Of a stretch of DNA of 40,382 nt, positions 16,596 through 25,692 are shown piece after piece; position 1 is the stretch's first letter, and each line of letters opens with the position of its first letter. The stretch is from Clitopilus passeckerianus. Taxonomy: Eukaryota; Basidiomycota; Agaricomycetes; Agaricales; Entolomataceae. The notes under the pieces were generated by a model. That model saw only the letters and a list, made by a program, of their open reading frames with translations. It ran no database searches and was not told the origin of the DNA. The position numbers were made by a program, and so were the translations under genes. The stretch lies in assembly GCA_944990035.1 (NCBI GenBank), contig CALYLX010000109.1, forward strand, positions 1 to 40,382, read 5' to 3'.

Positions 16596-16861
16596 CCCCT
16601 TATTCCCTAATTACAGCAGTAGTTTAAGTTTATAAACATAAAATGTTTTGTACGCTTTGCTTGCTTCGCTAGCCAGTACTCACCTTTTTTTACTTTAAGT
16701 CTTCCATTCCTCTCTTTTTTAGCTATCCTTTCCTACCTATAAGATAAGTAAAATTTAAAAGGAGACAAAAAATTAGAAGAACAAATTAAGAAGATGGTCT
16801 TCAAAAAAAACCAAAATAAAGATATTTGTGCAGGATTAGCAAGAATATAAAATTTTTATTC

Positions 16862-16939
16862 AGGGTTAAGTTTACAGATGGTTCTGTAGTAGACCTGCAA
16901 AGTCTAACAGTTTAAAGGTTCAATTCCTTCTTAACTCTA
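16862..16939 (+). tRNA. trnC: tRNA-Cys(GCA)
   Basis: Acceptor AGGGTTA/TAACTCT and anticodon stem TAGAC/GTCTA with loop CTGCAAA (GCA). Slightly long between the anticodon and acceptor stems. Confidence 0.88.
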
Positions 16940-16974
16940 AATTAGATACTATATAAGTAATTTTTATATATAAG

Positions 16975-17044
16975 TTCTCTTAGTTCAATGGTTAGAACTG
17001 CATTCTTCTAAAGTGTTAATTTTGGTTCGAGTCCAAAAGAGAAT
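16975..17044 (+). tRNA. trnR: tRNA-Arg(UCU)
   Basis: Acceptor TTCTCTT/AAGAGAA and anticodon loop CTTCTAA (TCT). It reads the AGA codons that dominate Arg in the core genes. Confidence 0.92.
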
Positions 17045-17100
17045 ATTAATTCTTTGCGCTGGCGCAGCGAGCGCGCAGCCTTTTTTATTTTCGTCTTGCC

Positions 17101-17161
17101 TCTTTCTTCTTGCTTCTTTCTTCTTGCTTCTTTCTTCTTGCTTCTTTCTTCTTTCTTCTTG
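17101..17161. repeat. 14-base pyrimidine tandem repeat
   Basis: About four units of CTTCTTTCTTCTTG between trnR and trnS. Strand-asymmetric pyrimidine tract, likely variable in copy number. Confidence 0.75.
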
Positions 17162-17332
17162 TTTATAGCTTCTATTAAAAGGATAAGAATTGTAATTTAA
17201 GAAAAACTAGTAGAATTAAAATTTCTTTATTTTTTTTTATAAAGTAGCTAAAATAAGCGGATTGTTTTTAGCTACATATATTTTTCTTAAAATTTTATAA
17301 TAGCTGGCGAAAAGAAAGAATTTTAAGTTTAA

Positions 17333-17414
17333 GGAATAATATTCATTGGTAAGATAGTGCAATTGCTAATTGTATGGGCTAAAACCCTTAGGTGTTCGAA
17401 TCACCTTTATTCCA
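17333..17414 (+). tRNA. trnS: tRNA-Ser(GCU)
   Basis: Acceptor GGAATAA/TTATTCC, anticodon stem TGCAA/TTGTA with loop TTGCTAA (GCT), and a class II variable arm TGGGCTAAAACCCTTA. Confidence 0.92.
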
Positions 17415-17451
17415 TATAATATATATATAAGTATATATATAATAATTATTA

Positions 17452-17524
17452 TGAGTTGTAGTTTAATTGGAAAAACACCATTTTTTGGTAATGGCTCATA
17501 CTAGTTCGAATCTGGTCAACTCAG
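17452..17524 (+). tRNA. trnQ: tRNA-Gln(UUG)
   Basis: Acceptor TGAGTTG/CAACTCA and anticodon stem CCATT/AATGG with loop TTTTGGT (TTG). Confidence 0.92.
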
Positions 17525-17571
17525 TAGTAAAAAAAAATAAAAAAAGTATATATATAAGTATATATAAATAA

Positions 17572-17643
17572 AGCGATATAGTGTAAGGGTTTGCACTACA
17601 GCCTCATGATCTGTCAGATTAGGTTCGACTCCTGATTTCGCTA
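17572..17643 (+). tRNA. tRNA with CAU anticodon (initiator Met or Ile)
   Basis: Acceptor AGCGATA/TTTCGCT with one mismatch and anticodon loop CTCATGA. The CATGA loop resembles yeast mitochondrial initiator tRNA more than elongator, but Ile(CAU) is also possible. Confidence 0.78.
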
Positions 17644-17794
17644 ATATGAAATATTCTTTTTTTAAATAAGAATATTCTTTATATATTTAAAAAATAAATT
17701 TATTTTTTGTTCTCTATTGTTTTATATACTAAATAATTATAGTTTAATAGTTAATAATAGGATAATGAAATCATTAATAATTAAAAGAGTATTA

Positions 17795-17796
<2 letters not shown>

Positions 17797-17826
<30 letters not shown>
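17797..17826. repeat. 30-base poly(A) run
   Basis: An uninterrupted run of 30 A just before the copied atp9 leader. The atp9 leader itself starts with a shorter A run at the same place. Its exact length is likely hard to sequence. Confidence 0.85.
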
Positions 17827-17828
<2 letters not shown>

Positions 17829-17915
17829 GATACATAGAATAATTTTCTTTAAATATAACAAAAAAAAAATTAATATGTTAGACGCTATTATTTATATAAA
17901 AATAATATTTATATT
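17827..17915 (+). repeat. Copy of the atp9 leader in front of orf141
   Basis: After the A run, AATAGATA and then TTAATATGTTAGACGCTATT with TTTATATAAAAAT match the sequence directly before atp9 (complement of about 6038-6145). The distance from ATGTTAGACG to the downstream start codon is 41 bases here and 46 at atp9. It may carry a promoter, RNA processing site or translational-activator binding site. Confidence 0.8.
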
Positions 17916-18362
17916 ATGTGGACTATTCTTAAAAAGAAAAAGATTAAGAATAGAATACCTAATTGGTTAAAGAGTATAATTTTAATTATTTTTGGTTTAT
18001 TATTAATAGATTTTAAACTATATATTTCTAGTGATACTAGCGCACTAAATATTAATTATATTTTATTAGAATTAGAATACACTGTCTATATCAAAAATTT
18101 TTTTATTTTAGGTACTATATTTTTTTTAATGTTAATTATATATTATATATTAAATATTTACTTCTTTATCTTATTAAAAAAAAAATTAAATCTACCTATT
18201 TATTTACCTTTGTTTATTATAGATTGGCTGCAATCCATTAAGAATTTAAGCAAAATTGAGAATAAAGGTTTTATAATAGAATTTTATCTAAGATTAATAA
18301 TTGTTTACTTATTTGTATTAATTATGACAATATTCATGTGAAAATATTTTCTAGTAATATAA
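17916..18362 (+). CDS. Unknown membrane protein ORF (orf141)
   Basis: Not recognised. 141 residues to TGA at 18,339-18,341, or 148 to TAA at 18,360-18,362 if TGA is Trp (giving MWKYFLVI at the end). Very hydrophobic, rich in Ile, Leu, Phe and Lys, with likely membrane segments at about residues 19-36, 60-88 and 124-141, and a Lys-rich N-terminus (LKKKKIKNR). The ATG sits at the place where atp9 starts behind the copied atp9 leader, so it probably inherited expression signals. It lies between the trnC-R-S-Q-M cluster and nad2 on the same strand. It could be a lineage-specific gene or a captured plasmid fragment. Confidence 0.6.
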
Positions 18363-18388
18363 ATACTCCCAATTTGTAAACAAAAGAG

Positions 18389-18455
18389 CAAGGCACCGTA
18401 GCTTAGCTCCAGAGCACCAGTGCCGGATATGCGTGCATGTTTGATGTTTGCGTGC
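18389..18455 (+). repeat. GC-rich element before nad2
   Basis: CAAGGCACCGTAGCTTAG, AGCACCAGTGCCGG and TGCGTGCATG pieces make imperfect hairpins. Shares CAAGGCACC with the family. Confidence 0.6.
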
Positions 18456-18586
18456 AAATTTGTTTAATAGAATATTTATTTTATGAAATATAGAGGCCGC
18501 GTAGCTGCACCCCTCTATATTTATACTTAAAAAAAGTTTTTATTATTATTTAAAAGGTTACTCTACTCTCTAAAAGTGGCTAAGTT

Positions 18587-20185
18587 ATGATTTTTATTTC
18601 AATTTTAACATTAATAGTGGCTAAGGCCCTACCTTCTATTTACAATAACATTTCAAATACATATTTCATTAGAATATCTTCTATAGTGTTTCTATATGCC
18701 GGAGTATTATCTTTAAATACTTTAAATATTCAATCAATTGGATCGGGTATAGGAATATATAGTGGATTATTCCATATTACAAATATTTCTGTATTTATAG
18801 AATTTTTTTTATTATTAATAGGTTCTATAATACTAATAGCTTGGCCTTTATACACAAACTCTTCTAATTTCAGTGATAGTAATAATACAGGAGCTAACGC
18901 AGGAGAAGGAACAGATTATTCTTTAATAGTATTATTTAGTACCTTAGGTTCTTGTTTATTAATTTCAAGTTCAGATTTAATTTCAATGTATTTAAGTATA
19001 GAATTACAATCTTTTGGATTATATGTTTTAGCTACTTTATACAGAGATTCTGAATCTTCTACAAAAGCAGGATTAAAATATTTTTTATTAGGTGGTTTAT
19101 CTTCATGTTTAATCTTATTAGGTTCTGGTATAATCTATGCTTATACAGGATTAACAAATTTTGAATCAATTTATAGTTTAATTTCAGCATCTGATTATAA
19201 TAATATAGTACAAGGATTATATTTAGGAATAATTATAATAATAATAGGTTTTTTATTTAAAATCTCAGCAGCACCTTTACACAATTGGTCTCCAGATGTA
19301 TATGATGAAACACCTACAATAGTTACAATTTGGTTAACTATAATGCCCAAAATATCTATTTTAATATTATTATTAGAACTTATAACACATACAGATCCAT
19401 CTTATTTTATAGGTTGGGGGGGCTACGCCTCAGAAAGTTCTAATATAGGAAGCATAAAAAATTTATTATTAGTTTCTTCTTTATTATCTTTAATTATAGG
19501 AACTGTAGTAGGATTAGCTCAAACTAGAATTAAAAGACTTTTAGCTTATAGTACTATTTCTCATATAGGATTTATTTTATTAGCTTTATTAATAAATACT
19601 GAACAATCAATAGATTCACTTCTTTTCTATATTATACAATATTCAATAACAAATTTAAATATTTTCTTAATACTAATTGGTTTAAGTTATATTATTAGTT
19701 CAAATGGTAATAATACCTTATCTAAAGAAGAAAAAAATAGTTCTAATATAAGAGATATAAGATATATATCTGATCTTAAAGGACAGTTCTTCTTAAACCC
19801 TCTATTAAGTTTAAGTTTATCAATTTGTTTATTCTCTATGGCAGGAATTCCACCACTAATTGGTTTCTTTAGTAAACAATTTGTATTATATTCTGCATTA
19901 CAAAGTGGTTATTATTTTATCTCTATTGTAGCTATAATTGTTAGTGTAATAAGTGCTTCATATTACCTAAAAGTAATTAAAGTATTACAAGAAGGAGAAG
20001 ACGCAAGCGCAGAAATAAATAATACAAGTACAAAAGGTGAGTTCTTAGAAGCAACACCAGTATTAACAAATTTCCATAGTTTTTTAATTTCTACACTAAC
20101 ATTATCAATATTATTCTTTATCTTTAAACCATCATTAATCTTAAATAGTACACAATTACTTTCTTTATCTTTATTTAATTGTTAA
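18587..20185 (+). CDS. nad2: NADH dehydrogenase subunit 2
   Basis: Antiporter-like proton-pumping subunit of complex I, 532 residues, hydrophobic throughout. The core is seen at SIELQSFGLYVLATLYRDSE, PLHNWSPDVYDETPT and LLAYSTISHIGF. Three short GC-rich stretches fall in hydrophilic loops: near residue 103 (GANAGEG), residue 279 (GWGGYASES) and residue 471 (EGEDASAE). They resemble bits of the GC-rich element and keep the frame. nad3 follows after 3 bases, a conserved fungal pairing that suggests one transcript. Confidence 0.96.
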   Translation: MIFISILTLIVAKALPSIYNNISNTYFIRISSIVFLYAGVLSLNTLNIQSIGSGIGIYSGLFHITNISVFIEFFLLLIGSIILIAWPLYTNSSNFSDSNNTGANAGEGTDYSLIVLFSTLGSCLLISSSDLISMYLSIELQSFGLYVLATLYRDSESSTKAGLKYFLLGGLSSCLILLGSGIIYAYTGLTNFESIYSLISASDYNNIVQGLYLGIIIIIIGFLFKISAAPLHNWSPDVYDETPTIVTIWLTIMPKISILILLLELITHTDPSYFIGWGGYASESSNIGSIKNLLLVSSLLSLIIGTVVGLAQTRIKRLLAYSTISHIGFILLALLINTEQSIDSLLFYIIQYSITNLNIFLILIGLSYIISSNGNNTLSKEEKNSSNIRDIRYISDLKGQFFLNPLLSLSLSICLFSMAGIPPLIGFFSKQFVLYSALQSGYYFISIVAIIVSVISASYYLKVIKVLQEGEDASAEINNTSTKGEFLEATPVLTNFHSFLISTLTLSILFFIFKPSLILNSTQLLSLSLFNC

Positions 20186-20188
20186 AAA

Positions 20189-20554
20189 ATGAGTAATTTA
20201 ACTTTTCTATTTATATTTATACCAATATTATCTATTGTTTTATTGGCTTTAAATGTTTTATTAGCTGTACATAGACCAGATGAAGCTAAAGTTTCTGCCT
20301 ATGAATGTGGTTTCCAGCCTGTATATGGTCAAACTAGAACAACATTCCAAATCCATTTCATGGTTGTAGCTTTACTATTCTTAATATTTGATCTTGAGAT
20401 TCTAATTTTATATCCTTTAGCTCTTACTCTGTACCAAGTTTCTACTTATGGTTTCTCTGTAGGTATTATTTTCTTTATTGTTCTTACAATAGGATTTGTA
20501 CTAGAAATAGGATCAGGAGCAATTAGTTTAATAAATACAGATGTTAAAAAATAA
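20189..20554 (+). CDS. nad3: NADH dehydrogenase subunit 3
   Basis: 121-residue complex I subunit with three membrane segments. The conserved loop YECGFQP (Cys of the active/deactive switch) is at about residue 38, and the acidic LIFDLEILI helix follows. Normal length, complete frame, TAA stop. Three bases after nad2. Confidence 0.97.
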   Translation: MSNLTFLFIFIPILSIVLLALNVLLAVHRPDEAKVSAYECGFQPVYGQTRTTFQIHFMVVALLFLIFDLEILILYPLALTLYQVSTYGFSVGIIFFIVLTIGFVLEIGSGAISLINTDVKK

Positions 20555-20676
20555 TTTGGCGTTACACCCCTCTCTATGCTTTGCCTTAGCAGTAAAAATT
20601 TTTTACTATAAAAGTAATCCTTATTTAATTTTAGTAATTATATTTAAGAAAAAAGATTTTTAACAGTAAAGTAAAA

Positions 20677-20749
20677 AAGAGTGTAGTATTAATGGCTAGT
20701 ATAATGATCTCCAAAATCACTGGTAGGTGTTCGAATCACCTCACTCTTG
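20677..20749 (+). tRNA. trnW: tRNA-Trp(CCA)
   Basis: Acceptor AAGAGTG/CACTCTT, anticodon arm TGAT CTCCAAA ATCA with anticodon CCA, and T arm AGGTG TTCGAAT CACCT. In fungal mitochondria that read TGA as Trp, this anticodon is usually TCA. CCA fits the absence of TGA in the core genes and conflicts with the TGA codons in intron ORFs. Confidence 0.9.
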
Positions 20750-20948
20750 TTTTTTAAATATAATAATTGTAAAAAAATTTTTATTTAAGAGTGTAATAAA
20801 AAATAGAAGTAAAAGGTTTTGATCTTCAAAATAATTTAAAAAGGTAACGCGTAGAATACAAAATTTTTCCTTTAGGATAGTAATTATTTTTTTTTTAATT
20901 CAAAATAGGGAGAAAAATAAGTATATATAAAAATCTTTATTATATAGA

Positions 20949-21029
20949 ACGAGTATGCCGAAATTGGTAGCCGGGTGGGTTTTAGGTACTCATAATTTTT
21001 ATTGTAAGAGTTCAAGTCTCTTTACTCGT
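20949..21029 (+). tRNA. trnL: tRNA-Leu(UAG)
   Basis: Acceptor ACGAGTA/TACTCGT, anticodon stem TGGGT/ACTCA with loop TTTAGGT (TAG), and a class II variable arm. Confidence 0.9.
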
Positions 21030-21068
21030 AATTATATATTTATCTTAATTAAACAAAAAAAAAATTAA

Positions 21069-21140
21069 GCATCTTTAGCTGAATGGTAAAGCTTTTGCCT
21101 TCGAAGCAAATATGTATTGGTTCAAGTCCAATAAGATGTC
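21069..21140 (+). tRNA. trnR: tRNA-Arg(UCG)
   Basis: Acceptor GCATCTT/AAGATGT and anticodon stem TTTGC/GCAAA with loop CTTCGAA (TCG). It reads CGN codons, which occur mostly in the intron ORFs. Confidence 0.9.
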
Positions 21141-21238
21141 TAGAAGGCGCCAACTCGTAATTATATATTTATCTAAACATAAAAAAAAAGAAAAAGAATA
21201 AAAAAAAGGTAGCTGCACATTTTAAATAATTTAAAAGA

Positions 21239-21594
21239 GAGTTAAGATTTCTAATACTGTAAATATTATTATTATTATTAAATAATAATAATATTAAAGC
21301 GAAGGTTCAAGGTTATATATATAGGTATATTTCAATAACAAAAGAAATTTTGTGGTAAAATATAAAGAGAATTTAAACTTTAATCTACTTTTTTAATAAT
21401 AATCTAACACTTTAGCTTGTTTATGATTTATTTAATGATCTAGTGTGCGCTAGCGCGAGGAAAGTATATATAAAGTTATTTAATATTAGACCTATACCTT
21501 AACTTTAAATATTTAGGTTAAATTCAGTAATCAACTTATTAATTTTTATTAATATTTTTAACAAAACTTGTCTTATAGATAAATCTAACTCACC
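21239..21594 (+). ncRNA. rnpB: Mitochondrial RNase P RNA candidate
   Basis: RNA subunit of RNase P, which cuts tRNA 5' leaders. The ends pair as helix P1 (GAGTTAAGATTT with AAATCTAACTC). Inside P1, TACTG at about 21,254 pairs with CAGTA near 21,527 (P2), and an ATT-repeat hairpin forms P3. A conserved-region-I-like GCGAAGGTTCAAGGTT at 21,299 pairs by CAAG/CTTG with the region-V-like ACAAAACTTGTCTTAT at 21,561 (P4). The 3' end up to CACC resembles bacterial RNase P RNA in sequence and order. A GCGCTAGCGC cluster sits inside at about 21,448. It lies between tRNA genes and rns. The middle helices were not resolved. Confidence 0.72.
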
Positions 21595-21659
21595 TTTTTT
21601 TCTAAGTATTTCTAATAATATAATCTTTTAAAAACAAAAAGGGTAATTAATATAGTAAT

Positions 21660-21696
21660 AAGGCACAGAACCAAGGCACCTGGTGTTTGTGTGCAA
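21660..21696 (+). repeat. GC-rich element copy after rnpB
   Basis: AAGGCACAGAACCAAGGCACCTGGTG followed by TTTGTGTGC, broken here into two AAGGCAC starts. Related to the CAAGGCACC end of the family. Confidence 0.55.
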
Positions 21697-21760
21697 TAAA
21701 AAAGAAAGCATAAAATTAACTATATGTGATGTTGGATTCCTGTTTTATATTTAATTATAC

Positions 21761-21823
21761 TGGTATTTGGTATTTGGTATTTGGTATTTGGTATTTGGTA
21801 TTTGGTATTTGGTATTTGGTATT
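21761..21823. repeat. Nine tandem TGGTATT units
   Basis: Nine perfect copies of the 7-base unit TGGTATT about 200 bases upstream of rns. The surrounding ~400 bases between rnpB and rns hold no gene. Confidence 0.95.
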
Positions 21824-22024
21824 TTAGTAAAGTTTAAAAAAATTTTTATTTTTATAATAATAATATAAAAGAAGATAATAAAAATTGCAATAGCATATAA
21901 AATATGACAAAAAAAAAATAAAATAAATTTTATTAATTCTAATTATAAAAAAAAAAAATAAATAGGATTTAATAAAATTTGCCTTTCTACTAATTAAAGT
22001 AAATAAGGAAAATTTTTGTCTAAA

Positions 22025-23653
22025 TACTCAGTAAGAATTTAATTTTGGTTCTGATTGAACGTTTTTCAGTAGTTTTAAGACATGCGAATCGTTGTTCCTA
22101 AAATATTAAAAAGATAAGAACAAGGTGTAAAGGTGAGTAATATAAATTAGATACCTTATAGACTCCTTAAATGGGAGATAATCTTATTTATTAAATAAGA
22201 GATAAATTAGCTAATTTATTCAAAAAGGGAAATTTTCTGCTATAAGATTCAATTTATTTTGTTTAATGGTAGTTGGTGGAGTAAAAGCCTACCAAGCCTA
22301 CGATCAAAAGCCATGTTTGATAGAACAAATGGCCACATTGGGAGTGAAATGCCCCAAGTAGAATTATCTACCAGCAGTCAAGAATCTTAGTCAATGCTCG
22401 CAAGAGTGAACTAGCTAACTGAAATCATAAAATCATTAATAGTGGTGATATGATAACGTAAGGAAAAAATAAAGATATAACCTTACTATTAGTGTTGTCC
22501 AAAACTGGTGCCAGAAGACTCGGTAAGGCCAGAGACGCAAACGTTAATCGTCCTAATCAGGCGTAAAGGGTATGTAGGCTGCTTTGAAAGTTTTATTTAT
22601 AATAGCTCTATTAGTTAAAAACTAAAATAGATAATATAAAATGAATTAAAGCTAGAATCATAAAGAGGATAAACCAAATAATACTTAGAGTAGGGATGAT
22701 ATCTTTAGATACTAAGGGGAATACTAACGGTGAAAGCTTTTTATCTAATAATGATTGACGCTGAGAAACGAAGGTGAGAATAGGAAATAGGATTAGATAC
22801 CCAGATACCTCTCACTGTCAACGATGAATGGTGGTTGTTAGTAATAATAAAACTAGTAACGATGTTAACACGATAACCATTCCGCCTTGCGAGTACGGTT
22901 GCAAAACTGAAACCAAAAAAATTAGTCGGTCTCGGAGCAAACGAAGTGAAGCATGTTATTTAATACGAAAGTACGCGTAAAACCTTACCAGTTCTTGTAT
23001 AGCCAATCTTTTGATTGTGTAATTTCTTAATTAAAGAAATTCGTTTACAGGTGTTGCATGGCTGTCGTAAGTCCGTATCGTGAGAAGTGAGGTTAACTCC
23101 ACTAACGGACGAAATCCCTGTTGTTAATTTATACTTAACAATTTATGATTTTTACATATTTTCATTTGGGGCTAAGACAAGCCTTTATGGCCCTCATGAA
23201 CTGGGCTATAGACGTGCCACGAAAACTTTTACAAAGTGATGCAAAACCAAACCTTTAATTAAAGGTAATAAGGAATAGCTAATCATTAAAGAAAGTTAAA
23301 TTATTAAATTTAAAACGGATTGTTGCCTGAAATTCGGCAACATGAAGAAGGAATTTCGAGTAATCGTTGATCACTACGCAACGGTGAAGTATGCATTCGG
23401 GATGAACTAACTGTCTGTCGCTGGGAAGAAGCTTAACTTGGGGGAAACTGCCGCGAGTTTATGTCTTAAATTAAAGATTACTTTTTTTTTTAGAATTCGC
23501 AAAATCTCTTTAGAAAAAAGCTAGTTCTAATGATTAAAATCTTTTAATTCGAACACTTTAATTAAGCTAATTAGTATCAGTTAACCCATTTAAGTAACAT
23601 CTCAAAAGTCATAGCAAGGTAGTTGTACTGGAAAGTGCAGCTGGAAAATAAAA
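22025..23653 (+). rRNA. rns: Small-subunit rRNA (rns)
   Basis: 16S-type landmarks in order: GATTGAACG near 22,052, the 530 loop GTGCCAGAAGACTCGGTAA near 22,508, ATTAGATACCC near 22,793, GTTGCATGGCTGTCGTAAG near 23,053, and a 3' end AAGTCATAGCAAGGTAG near 23,607. No intron. Ends are approximate to about 10 bases. Confidence 0.96.
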
Positions 23654-24517
23654 ACATTTAACCCCCCTCTGCTAACGAAGCTAAAACGAAGAACTTGTTT
23701 ATTTTTTTAATCTACTAATTACTTAATTTATTTTTTTTTTATTAATAATAAATTTAATAATTTTAATTTTAATATACTCAGAAAAATTTAAACAAAACAT
23801 AAAAGATGTTTAATATATATATATATTTGTTTAATAAATATGCGCTTTAAATTAGGAAAAATAATTATAAATAAAAGTTTTTAATAGTATAGACAAATAA
23901 TGAAATTATTTAAATTATAAAAATAAGGCGCCAGTTATTCACTCTTCTTAGTTTATAGAATGAATTTTGGATTCATACTTTTTTTTCTTTTTGTTAAATG
24001 TTTAAAATTTAATTAAATTTATTACAATCCTTTTGCATTCGGAGTTGCGTAACTTTGCCCTTAGGTATAAGCAACCAAAAAAAGGAGGTATTAACGCACC
24101 ATTTAAAATATAAAAATTTTTATAAAAAAGGAAGGGGATTAAAAAAAATTTTTTTATTAGAATAAAATATAACAATATAACTTTAAAACTAATACACATA
24201 GAAATATCATAAGGCGCTAGCGCACAACTAAATTTAAAATTTAATTAAAATTTAAGCAGCGGCAGCTACGTGGCCCAGCCCACAATGTTACATGTCGATT
24301 TATTATTTTAGTTAATATTTTACCTAATTTATTATCAAGGATATATTTATATATAATCTACGAGAGTTAAATCTTTTCTTCTCTCCTCTCCTGTACAGGA
24401 GAGATATTTAATATTAAAGTAAAAAATATAAATTCTGCACTTAATAATTTATCCATCTATCGCAATAAATTCCGAGGATAATAATTAAATACGTTATTTG
24501 TATTTAATCTTTTTTAA
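23654..24517. other. Non-coding spacer between rns and cox3
   Basis: About 860 bases between genes that converge here (rns on +, cox3 on -). AT-rich. It contains GGCGCTAGCGCAC near 24,212, a hairpin ATGAATTTTGGATTCAT near 23,960, and CTCTCCTGTACAGGAGAG (a perfect palindrome) near 24,385. No gene supported. Confidence 0.6.
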
Positions 24518-25327
24518 TTAAGCTCCTCCCCAGAAATATACAGCTACAAATAAAAATAACCAAACTACATCAACAAAATGCCAATATAAGATACTTGCCT
24601 CAAATCCTTGGTGATGTTGTCTTGTTAATTGGTAGTTAATTAGTCTTATAAATCCTACTAAAATAAATAATGTACCTATAATAACATGTAATCCATGTAG
24701 ACCTGTAGAAGCATAGAAAGCTGATCCGTAAACACCGTCTGACATTGTAAATCCAGCTTCAGAATATTCAAAATATTGTAAAGCAGTAAATAAAACAGCT
24801 AATACTATTGTCATGAATACACCGTCTATTGCTCCTTTTCTATTACCAGCTATTAAAGCATGGTGTCCATATGTGATAAATGCACCACTAGATAATAATA
24901 AGAATGTATTTAATAATGGTATTGCAAAAGGGTCTAAAGGAGTAATCCCTAAAGGAGGCCAAGAACCTCCTATTTCTATAGCAGGGCTTAAACTAGAGTG
25001 GAAAAAGGCCCAAAATACAGATAAGAAAGCAAATACTTCACTAACAATAAATAGAATAATACCTAACATTAATCCGTTTTTAACTTGTTTTGTATGGTGA
25101 CCTAAATATGTACCTTCTGTAATTACATCTCTAAACCATAAAGTCATACCTAATACAGTTATTAAAAATCCTATTAATAATAGAGTTCCTCCATTATTAA
25201 ATCCATGCATATATAAAACAGCTCCGATAGCCATACTTAATAAAGAAAAACTTAAATAGATAGGCCAAGGAGAAGGATCCACTAAATGAAATGGAAAATG
25301 TTGAAATTTATTTATATTTAAATTCAT
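24518..25327 (-). CDS. cox3: Cytochrome c oxidase subunit 3
   Basis: 269-residue core subunit of complex IV with seven membrane helices. Typical start HPFHLVDPSPWP-type (here FQHFPFHLVDPSPWP), conserved FVSEVFAFLSVFWAFFHSSL, GLHGLHVIIGT, and C-terminal YWHFVDVVWLFLFVAVYFWGG. Complete frame, TAA stop, TGG Trp codons only. First gene of the minus-strand block cox3, rps3, nad4, nad6 as seen from the rns side. Confidence 0.97.
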   Translation of the reverse strand: MNLNINKFQHFPFHLVDPSPWPIYLSFSLLSMAIGAVLYMHGFNNGGTLLLIGFLITVLGMTLWFRDVITEGTYLGHHTKQVKNGLMLGIILFIVSEVFAFLSVFWAFFHSSLSPAIEIGGSWPPLGITPLDPFAIPLLNTFLLLSSGAFITYGHHALIAGNRKGAIDGVFMTIVLAVLFTALQYFEYSEAGFTMSDGVYGSAFYASTGLHGLHVIIGTLFILVGFIRLINYQLTRQHHQGFEASILYWHFVDVVWLFLFVAVYFWGGA

Positions 25328-25692
25328 TTATTTATTTTATTTTATAAATTTTTTTAAAATTTATTTTATATTGCTAAAACTAATTTACTTTAAATTATAA
25401 AAATTAAAGTTATTAGCATTAGCTTTTTATTTTATTAACCTAACTATTAAAATTAGTTTTTAAGGTTAAATGATGCCGATAAATATAGGGCTGCTTGAAT
25501 TAGTATAATATACTGCTTTTATATTTATAATATTATTTTAATAATAAGGGTACTTCTAATGGCAAAATTACTTAATAAACTATGCTAGAGCTACACGCTA
25601 GCGCTACACAGAAGGGTTATAAAATTATTAAATTTACACCTTCGTTTAATATATAAGGTTTCATATTTATTTTAGCATAGGAGGTTCCTGCA

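Noticed and set aside
17725..17795. TAGTTTAATAGTTAATA-type D-arm look-alike with a GAA triplet
   Set aside because: The anticodon stem does not pair and there is no T arm; trnF is found elsewhere.
21446..21466. GCGAGGAAAGT resembling RNase P conserved region I
   Set aside because: It is about 220 bases from the 5' end and belongs to a GCGCTAGCGC cluster; the better candidate at 21,299 has the right spacing and pairs with region V.
23955..23982. Hairpin with loop TTTTGGA resembling a tRNA-Gln anticodon arm
   Set aside because: No acceptor stem or T arm around it.
24002..24199. 65-codon minus-strand ORF in the rns-cox3 spacer
   Set aside because: AT-driven open frame with no family likeness and no leader features; treated as chance.
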